64,000 nt of DNA from Robiginitalea myxolifaciens (GTDB taxonomy: Bacteria; Bacteroidota; Bacteroidia; Flavobacteriales; Flavobacteriaceae). Location of the stretch: the NCBI RefSeq assembly GCF_900115205.1, contig NZ_FOYQ01000001.1, positions 647,240-711,239 of the forward strand, given 5' to 3'. Under the pieces are notes generated by a model that was given only the letters and a program-made list of their open reading frames with translations, had not been told where the DNA came from and made no database searches. Positions 60,501 to 64,000 of the stretch are shown in pieces. The position numbers and the translations under genes were made by a program. The first letter of the stretch is position 1, and every line of letters starts with the position of its first letter.

Positions 60501-61711
60501 CCGCCATTGCCAATCAGGGCAGGATCGTAGTCGTTGGCGGCATTTCGGGGTAGCAGGGGGTTTGAGGCTGCTGTATTGAAAAACCCACCAGGCGCTCCTC
60601 CATTCTGCCCAATACGGGTTTGCTCCAGAACGGCTTCCCCCAAATCCTGGATTCCCACAACATTCCGGACGTTGGTGGTTTGCTGGCTTCGGTTCGTTAC
60701 CCAGACCTCCAAACGAGTTATCTGGACCTGGCTGCGGATATAGGGGTAGTCGGCAAGAGCATCGTCGTACTGGTCCCGGAAAAATTGCGCGAGGAAAAAG
60801 TGCCGGTCCTCATCGTAATCGATCGGGGTAAGCTCAAAATCCTCAACGGTGCCTCCACCTTGAGCCACAACAGTGTTGTTTTGAGAACGCTGTTCAGAGA
60901 ATACAGCGGTAACCGTAGTTCGGCCGAACTGCAACTGGGTTTTCACCCCGAAAAGGCTCTGTGCCCCGGTAATCAGGGAGCTGTTCAGGGGCATGTTTAC
61001 ATTACCCACCTCGATCTTGCGAATGATATCGTCTTCAGTAGGCGTGTAATCCAGCTTAATCAGGTTCTGGAAATCAAAGGTAGCCTCGGTGTCGTATTGG
61101 GCAGTAACTTGCAGGCGTTCTCCTACCTGCCCCAACATACTCAGGGAGATTCGTTGATCGAAATCAAAGGCCAGGTTGGTCCGGTTACGCGGGGAAAGGG
61201 CCGGGTTGTCGTTCTTCTGCCAAATAATTCCAAGGTCCATGGCCACCGAACCCTGGGGGATTACCTCAATGGTATTTCCTCCAAAGATGGATTCGAAGAA
61301 GCCGCTATTGACATAGAAGTTCGGGAGCAGGTTTTTACGCGCTTCCTCACTTCCCGCTTTTTGGCCGGTAAATGCGTCAATTTTTTCCTTGAAATAGGAC
61401 TTCATTCCGGATTTACGCACCATTTCGTAGTACTGATCCGGGGTTAAAATAATGGGATAAGAGATGTCGTAATCGCCGACCTTTTCGGAATAGATGTAGC
61501 GGTCGAGCTCAGGGTCGTAGGTGTACCTGGAGACTATGCTCTCCGGGTTTTCCAGTCGAATCCGGCCTAGCGCAACTCCGGTTTGTACGGAATCTGTCGT
61601 TGGAATAGTATCCTGGGAATAGCCTGCCCCCAGGCCCCCCAGCAATGAAACGATCAGAAAAACAAACGGTCGGCAGTCGCGAAAATAGAATGCTGACGCC
61701 CCTTTTTTCAA
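54542..61711 (-). CDS. sprA: SprA, type IX secretion translocon and gliding motility protein
   Basis: A 2389-residue outer-membrane protein of the SprA family, the giant 36-strand beta-barrel that forms the T9SS translocon. After a signal peptide (FVFLIVSLLGGLGAGYSQ) come SYPIILTPDQYYEMVRKSG, the N-terminal barrel region (NRTNLAFDFDQRISLSMLGQVGERLQVTAQYDTEATFDFQ, ALSPRN), the long body with repeated barrel strands, and a C-terminal strand set ending in TTINAGFTLRYNFGN. Length and order agree with the known protein of about 2400 residues. It binds PorV and plug proteins and exports type A and type B CTD cargo, such as the adhesin at 21505. Conserved neighbours ruvA, malic enzyme and gcvH are typical of the class. 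Confidence 0.96.
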   Translation of the reverse strand: MKKGASAFYFRDCRPFVFLIVSLLGGLGAGYSQDTIPTTDSVQTGVALGRIRLENPESIVSRYTYDPELDRYIYSEKVGDYDISYPIILTPDQYYEMVRKSGMKSYFKEKIDAFTGQKAGSEEARKNLLPNFYVNSGFFESIFGGNTIEVIPQGSVAMDLGIIWQKNDNPALSPRNRTNLAFDFDQRISLSMLGQVGERLQVTAQYDTEATFDFQNLIKLDYTPTEDDIIRKIEVGNVNMPLNSSLITGAQSLFGVKTQLQFGRTTVTAVFSEQRSQNNTVVAQGGGTVEDFELTPIDYDEDRHFFLAQFFRDQYDDALADYPYIRSQVQITRLEVWVTNRSQQTTNVRNVVGIQDLGEAVLEQTRIGQNGGAPGGFFNTAASNPLLPRNAANDYDPALIGNGGVLTDAVRDIATVNDGFQIPGGYVANEGFDYAILENARKLDQNRDYTFNSQLGYISLNQRLSTDEVLAVAFQYTFAGEVFQVGEFANGGLDATTISPGVEVEVNNNTLVLKLLKSNITNVGDPIWDLMMKNIYATGAFQLSEEDFRLNILYNDPTPRNYITPVDPNDGWPTTPKPLEERILIDVFNLDRLNVYNDVQPGGDGFFDFVPGITVNPQNGQIIFTKVEPFGEYLFELLGGGNYDVDNDQGYNPNQQKFVFRNLYTQTKAASLEDAEKNRFRIKGRYKTEGNNGIPIGAFNPPQGSVRVTAGGRTLLENVDYTVNYAAGTVQILDPSLQNSNTPINISVENNAVFGQQTRRFSGVNVEHQINEKFVVGATLLNLNERPLTQKANFGVEPVNNTIFGLNTNFSTEVPFLTRLANMLPNIDTDVPSNVSVRGEVAFLSPGAPKNADFLGETTSYLDDFEGAQALIDIRSSLGWSLASTPLEFLDEGEDDLETGYERAKMAWYTIDPIFYTNQRPAGISDNDISSNATRRVFIDEIFPQVDIAQGQTTVQNTFDMVYYPNLKGPYNANPNFAGETANEKWGGIMRSLSSTNFEQANVEFIQFWVLDPFVDGDATGPGELVINLGNISEDILDDGRKQYENGLPGQNSNDLTTSTVWGKVPATQALVYAFDAIEANRGLQDIGYDGLDDAEEAAQGYNGPDGDPALDNYVYYLNREGNILERYLDFNNAQGNSPVQVTNTDRGNTTLPDVEDIDRDLTMNTVNSYYEYRIPIRPGISVDDRYVTDIKEGVTPDLPNGSQLNRRWIQYKIPLSDFTNAIGGITDFRSVSFMRMYMTGFSDPVVLRFATLDLVRGDWRTYTRTLQTDNDNPEDDGTSLDVNAVNIQENNARLPIPYVLPPGVFREQLNNNNTIVRSNEQSLSFLVENLEPEDSRGVFKNVNIDMRQYERLKMFMHAEKVAESDPYLDGQSLVGFLRLGTDFSENFYQIEVPLQFTDFGASSDTEIWPAVNELDVALDDLKRVKSQGIADQSLGEITFYEVVDGQVVVVDEFAPRDLGRIRIGIRGNPSLGSIRSVMIGIKNIDNIPLRGEVWFNELRLAGLDNKGGWAAVAAIDANMADFANVSATGATSTSGFGAIDQMPNERAREDAISYDVVTNVELGQLFPSKWNLQIPFNYGISEQLITPEFDPVYDDLNLQDRIDAANTPQEAEEIREQAEDYTKRTSINFIGVRKNRGEEAEENFFDVENFTFNYSYNETDHRDFEIAALRDQNVQAGFLYNHNFKPAPLAPFAKKDSLFTGKYLQWLKDMNFNLLPTSLSLQADINRQFNQQRFRDVLEPGVDRLELPVLQQRNYLFNWQYNLNYALTQSLRIQLNGSNNNIIRNYYEELGNPFSTILEDRNVWDGFFDIGEPNRHAQQMTVNYEIPLSKIPILDFINAQYTYTSNFEWQRGGDALNLAVAKAQNPGIPEAELQLPSINTVQNSNTHTLTASLTMQRFYDKLGLGKKAGKPTSGIAAPRSDKGGPDAASKGKKKGFGTALVDVLTMVKRINVNYSENNGTVLPGYTPSIGFIGTTRPTVGFVFGSQADVRFLAARNGWLTDFNEFNEQFIRRTNKVLNITATAQPVPELTIDLIADRTFVESLQENFEINNGVYEPQAPNNFGNFSISTMMLGTAFSRSDEESSAIFEKFKENRLVIANRILADRGGSDEGLDADGFPLRYGKTSQDVLLPAFFAAYTGQDVNRVNLDAFREIPIPNWNIKYTGLMKNKWFKKKFKRFSLSHGYRSAYTINSFQTNLERYQLVNDGNPNTRPIEAETGDLMPENIINNVVLADAFNPLLLVDFEMQNSLSVRAEVRTDRALSLSFDNNLLTEITGKEYTIGLGYRIPDVTFVTRIGGERQRLKGDLNLKADLSLRDNITIIRNLDLDNNQITSGQNLLSLKFTADYALTKNLNALFFYDHNFSEFAVSTAFPQTTINAGFTLRYNFGN

Positions 61712-61716
61712 ATTGG

Positions 61717-62298
61717 TTATAAGTTTTTAAGCGCGTGTTTGAGTATGCCCTCTACGCTTAGCGAAGGATCCTGGGCGACCACCGCGTCTACCACCTTTTC
61801 GGACTGCTTTCGGGCGAAGCCAAGAACCTCTAAAGCAGATAACGCTTCATCCTTAGTTGTATTGTCTGTTCGAGGGGAAACTTCCTCCAGATCATAAACT
61901 TTCAAAACCTTGTCCTTAAGGTCCAGGATCACACGTTGCGCTGTCTTGGCACCTATTCCCTTGACAGCCTGTATACTGGGGACGTCGCCCGAGGCAATAG
62001 CATCCCGAATTTGGGCCGGGGTCATGGAAGATAACATGGTACGCGCAGTAGAGGCACCTACCCCGGAAACCGAAAGTAAGAGGCGAAAAATCTCTCGCTC
62101 TCCCGGGGTGTAAAATCCGAATAGGGTGTGTGCGTCTTCCCGTACCTGGAGATGTGTGTAAATTTTGAGGGCTTCCTGGTCGGGGATGGCAGCATACGTA
62201 TTCAGGGAAATATTCACGAAGTAGCCTACCCCGCCGCATTCAATAACAATGTGGGTTGGGTTCTTTTCAATGAGCCTGCCGCTGAGGTGTTCGATCAT
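61717..62298 (-). CDS. ruvA: Holliday junction branch migration protein RuvA
   Basis: A 193-residue DNA-binding subunit: N-terminal OB fold (MIEHLSGRLIEKNPTHIVIECGGVGYFVNISLNTYA), tandem helix-hairpin-helix motifs (LLSVSGVGASTARTML and IQAVKGIGAKTAQRVILDLKDK) and a C-terminal RuvB-binding domain (ALSALEVLGFARKQSEKVVDAV). It binds four-way junctions and drives branch migration with RuvB. The start follows the malic enzyme stop by 5 bases and its stop lies 5 bases before the sprA start, so all three probably share a transcript. Confidence 0.97.
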   Translation of the reverse strand: MIEHLSGRLIEKNPTHIVIECGGVGYFVNISLNTYAAIPDQEALKIYTHLQVREDAHTLFGFYTPGEREIFRLLLSVSGVGASTARTMLSSMTPAQIRDAIASGDVPSIQAVKGIGAKTAQRVILDLKDKVLKVYDLEEVSPRTDNTTKDEALSALEVLGFARKQSEKVVDAVVAQDPSLSVEGILKHALKNL

Positions 62299-62303
62299 GG
62301 TAT

Positions 62304-64000
62304 TTAGGTAGTACTTTGCTTGGCTTTACGGCGTTTTTCGCGTTCCTGGGCATCGATTACAGCCACCGCCGTCATATTCACAATTTCCTCTACGCTTGCG
62401 CCCATAGGGACGATGTGCACCGAACGCCGCAGCCCCAGAATAATTGGACCAATGATATCCGAAGCGTGTAGTTCCTTAATGAGTTTATAGGTGATGTTGG
62501 CCGAATCCAGGTTGGGGAAAATGAGGGTATTGACCTTTTGACCGTTGAGCTTGGAAAAGGGGAATTGACGTTGCCGGAGTTTGCGGTTCAGAGCAAAATC
62601 GGTCTGGATTTCCCCGTCTACGAGCAATTCGGGATTTTCCTTATGGAGGATTTCTATTGCTTTCCGCATCTTTCGCGCGCCAGGGTGGGAAGAAGAACCG
62701 TAGTTCGCATAAGACAAGAGCGCCATAATCGGTTCAAATCCGAACGCATTGGCAAGATTGGCCGTCATCCGTGTGATCTCCACGAGCTCCTCCGCCGTCG
62801 GATCGATATTCAGGGAAGTATCGGCAAGAAACAACGGGCCCAGGGAGGTAATCATAATATGGACCGTAGCCGCTTTGGACACCCCAGAGGCCCGTCCAAC
62901 GACTTCGAAAATCGGTTTTACCACCGAGCTATACGCCCGGGAATACCCGGATATCATTCCATCGGCATCCCCTTCCATGACCATCATGGCTCCGAAGTAA
63001 TTCCGGTCCCGCATCAGGCTCTGGGCGCTGTACATATTAGCCCCTTTACGTTGGCGCTGTTCCCAGTAGTTCCGGGCGTACTTCTCGCGCTTTTCCAGGG
63101 ATCCCTCTTCGAACTGGTCAATGATTTCGACATCGGCGTCGAACTCCAGTTCCTGCATCAGGCCTTCAATGGTGGGGCGATTCCCTAGCAGCACCGGTGT
63201 CGCGATACCTTCTTCATAGGCGATCTGAGCAGCCTTCAGGACATCGAGCTGGTCGGCCTCGGCAAAGACAATTTTCTTGGGTGCCGCCTTAGCCCGGCTC
63301 ATGAGCAGCCTGATTACTTTCTTATCGTCCCCGGAGCGCTGCAGCAGTTCGTCGCGATAGCGGTCCCAATCCTGTATCGGGGCTCGGGCAACACCGCTTT
63401 CCATAGCGGCCTTGGCCACTGCGGGCGGAATTTCCGCAATAAGCCGCGGATCAAAAGGTTTGGGAATGATGTATTCTTCGCCAAAGGTGAGGCGCATTTC
63501 CCCGTAGGCGATATTGACCTGTTCAGGGACAGGCTGCTTGGCCAATTGTGCCAGCGCAAGGACGGCGGCCATCTTCATTTCTTCATTGATCTTGGTGGCG
63601 CGAACATCCAGTGCACCTCGAAATATAAAGGGGAATCCCAGTACATTGTTTACCTGGTTGGGATGATCGGAGCGGCCCGTAGCCATAATGATGTCCTCCC
63701 GTGTTGCCATGGCGGTATCGTAGGCGATTTCGGGATCCGGGTTGGCCATCGCAAAAACGATGGGCTTGTCGGCCATACTCAGGAGCATCTCCGGGGAAAC
63801 GATATCCGCTATGGAGAGGCCAATAAAGACATCGGCATCCTTCATGGCTTCCTCCAGGGTATCGATTTTCCGATCGGTGGCAAACTCCCTTTTCTCGTCC
63901 GTGAGGGTTTCTCGGTCGCTGCGAATAACACCTTTGCTGTCGAGCATTACCAGGTTTTCGGGTTTTGCACCAAAGGCGCGGTACAAGCGGCTGCAGGATA
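62304..64000 (-). CDS. maeB: NADP-dependent malic enzyme with phosphotransacetylase-like domain (5' end outside window)
   Basis: The frame is open to the right edge, so the N-terminal catalytic part starts outside. Present are the NAD-binding part of the malic enzyme (VMLDSKGVIRSDRETL, DVFIGLSIADIVSPEML, PIVFAMANPDPEIAYDTA, RSDHPNQVNNVLGFPFIFRGALDVRATKINEEMKMAA) and, from about 400 residues before the end, a phosphate acetyl/butyryltransferase domain (VFAEADQLDVLKAAQIAYEEGIATPVLLG, MMVMEGDADGMISGYSRAYSSVVKPIFEVVG). This MaeB fusion decarboxylates malate to pyruvate; the second domain is thought to be regulatory, sensing acetyl-CoA. Upstream of ruvA and sprA. Confidence 0.94.
   Translation of the reverse strand, partial: SCSRLYRAFGAKPENLVMLDSKGVIRSDRETLTDEKREFATDRKIDTLEEAMKDADVFIGLSIADIVSPEMLLSMADKPIVFAMANPDPEIAYDTAMATREDIIMATGRSDHPNQVNNVLGFPFIFRGALDVRATKINEEMKMAAVLALAQLAKQPVPEQVNIAYGEMRLTFGEEYIIPKPFDPRLIAEIPPAVAKAAMESGVARAPIQDWDRYRDELLQRSGDDKKVIRLLMSRAKAAPKKIVFAEADQLDVLKAAQIAYEEGIATPVLLGNRPTIEGLMQELEFDADVEIIDQFEEGSLEKREKYARNYWEQRQRKGANMYSAQSLMRDRNYFGAMMVMEGDADGMISGYSRAYSSVVKPIFEVVGRASGVSKAATVHIMITSLGPLFLADTSLNIDPTAEELVEITRMTANLANAFGFEPIMALLSYANYGSSSHPGARKMRKAIEILHKENPELLVDGEIQTDFALNRKLRQRQFPFSKLNGQKVNTLIFPNLDSANITYKLIKELHASDIIGPIILGLRRSVHIVPMGASVEEIVNMTAVAVIDAQEREKRRKAKQSTT

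Noticed and set aside
1-64000. CRISPR arrays, complete insertion sequences, prophage genes, rRNA operons, replication origin, metabolite riboswitches
   Set aside because: I looked for repeats with regular spacers, transposase or integrase frames, and known riboswitch-like leaders and found none that I can support in this window.

Overview
The window reads as chromosome from a gliding-type, aerobic member of the Bacteroidota, most likely family Flavobacteriaceae. The evidence is a full sprA gene (type IX secretion system, T9SS), a SprB-like adhesin with a type B sorting domain next to its own PorP/SprF protein, a late cytochrome-oxidase operon in the order usual for the class, many lipoproteins with short signal peptides, few Shine-Dalgarno sequences, and several promoters matching the Bacteroidota pattern TTG-N(18-21)-TAnnTTTG. 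The genus cannot be fixed from the sequence alone.

Layout. (1) 1-1.4 kb: 3' end of mutS, then tRNA-Gly(GCC) and tRNA-Leu(TAA), each followed by a hairpin with a T-run. (2) 1.4-10.3 kb: a visibly AT-rich accessory region directly behind tRNA-Leu. It holds a HEPN-type protein, an Abi_2 (AbiD/F) protein with a possible regulatory RNA in front of it, a 705-residue lipoprotein with a toxin-like C-terminus paired with a small four-helix membrane protein, a class II Fic protein, and at least two decayed genes. (3) 10.4-18.5 kb: small secreted or membrane proteins, DUF427, DUF421, an acetyltransferase, a RidA-like lipoprotein, a DUF885 hydrolase, a SanA-like protein and an atypical Nramp-family transporter. 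(4) 18.5-25.8 kb: minus-strand operon of adhesin, PorP/SprF and OmpA-family protein, a T9SS export and adhesion module. (5) 26-36.8 kb: fabD, gamma carbonic anhydrase, a LytS/LytR-type two-component pair, a second porP/sprF, nfu, dodecin, a DUF255 protein, mscS and tsaB. (6) 36.9-46.5 kb: an eight-gene tripartite ABC efflux operon with four permeases, two adaptors, one ATPase and one TolC. (7) 46.7-51.9 kb: ctaB and oxidase subunits III, III-like and IV, SCO and DUF420. (8) 51.9-64 kb: two tonB paralogues, vanZ, gcvH, sprA, ruvA and the 3' part of a malic enzyme gene.

Together the window combines T9SS and gliding functions (sprA, two porP/sprF genes, the adhesin, the OmpA protein), respiratory-chain assembly, envelope energisation and efflux, and one defence- or competition-like island at a tRNA. 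The least described parts are the lipoprotein/membrane-protein pair at 3.7-6.3 kb, the Abi_2 gene with its structured leader, the duplicated permease module of the efflux operon, and the Nramp relative lacking both canonical metal-binding motifs. All family assignments were made by reading motifs; no database search was run.
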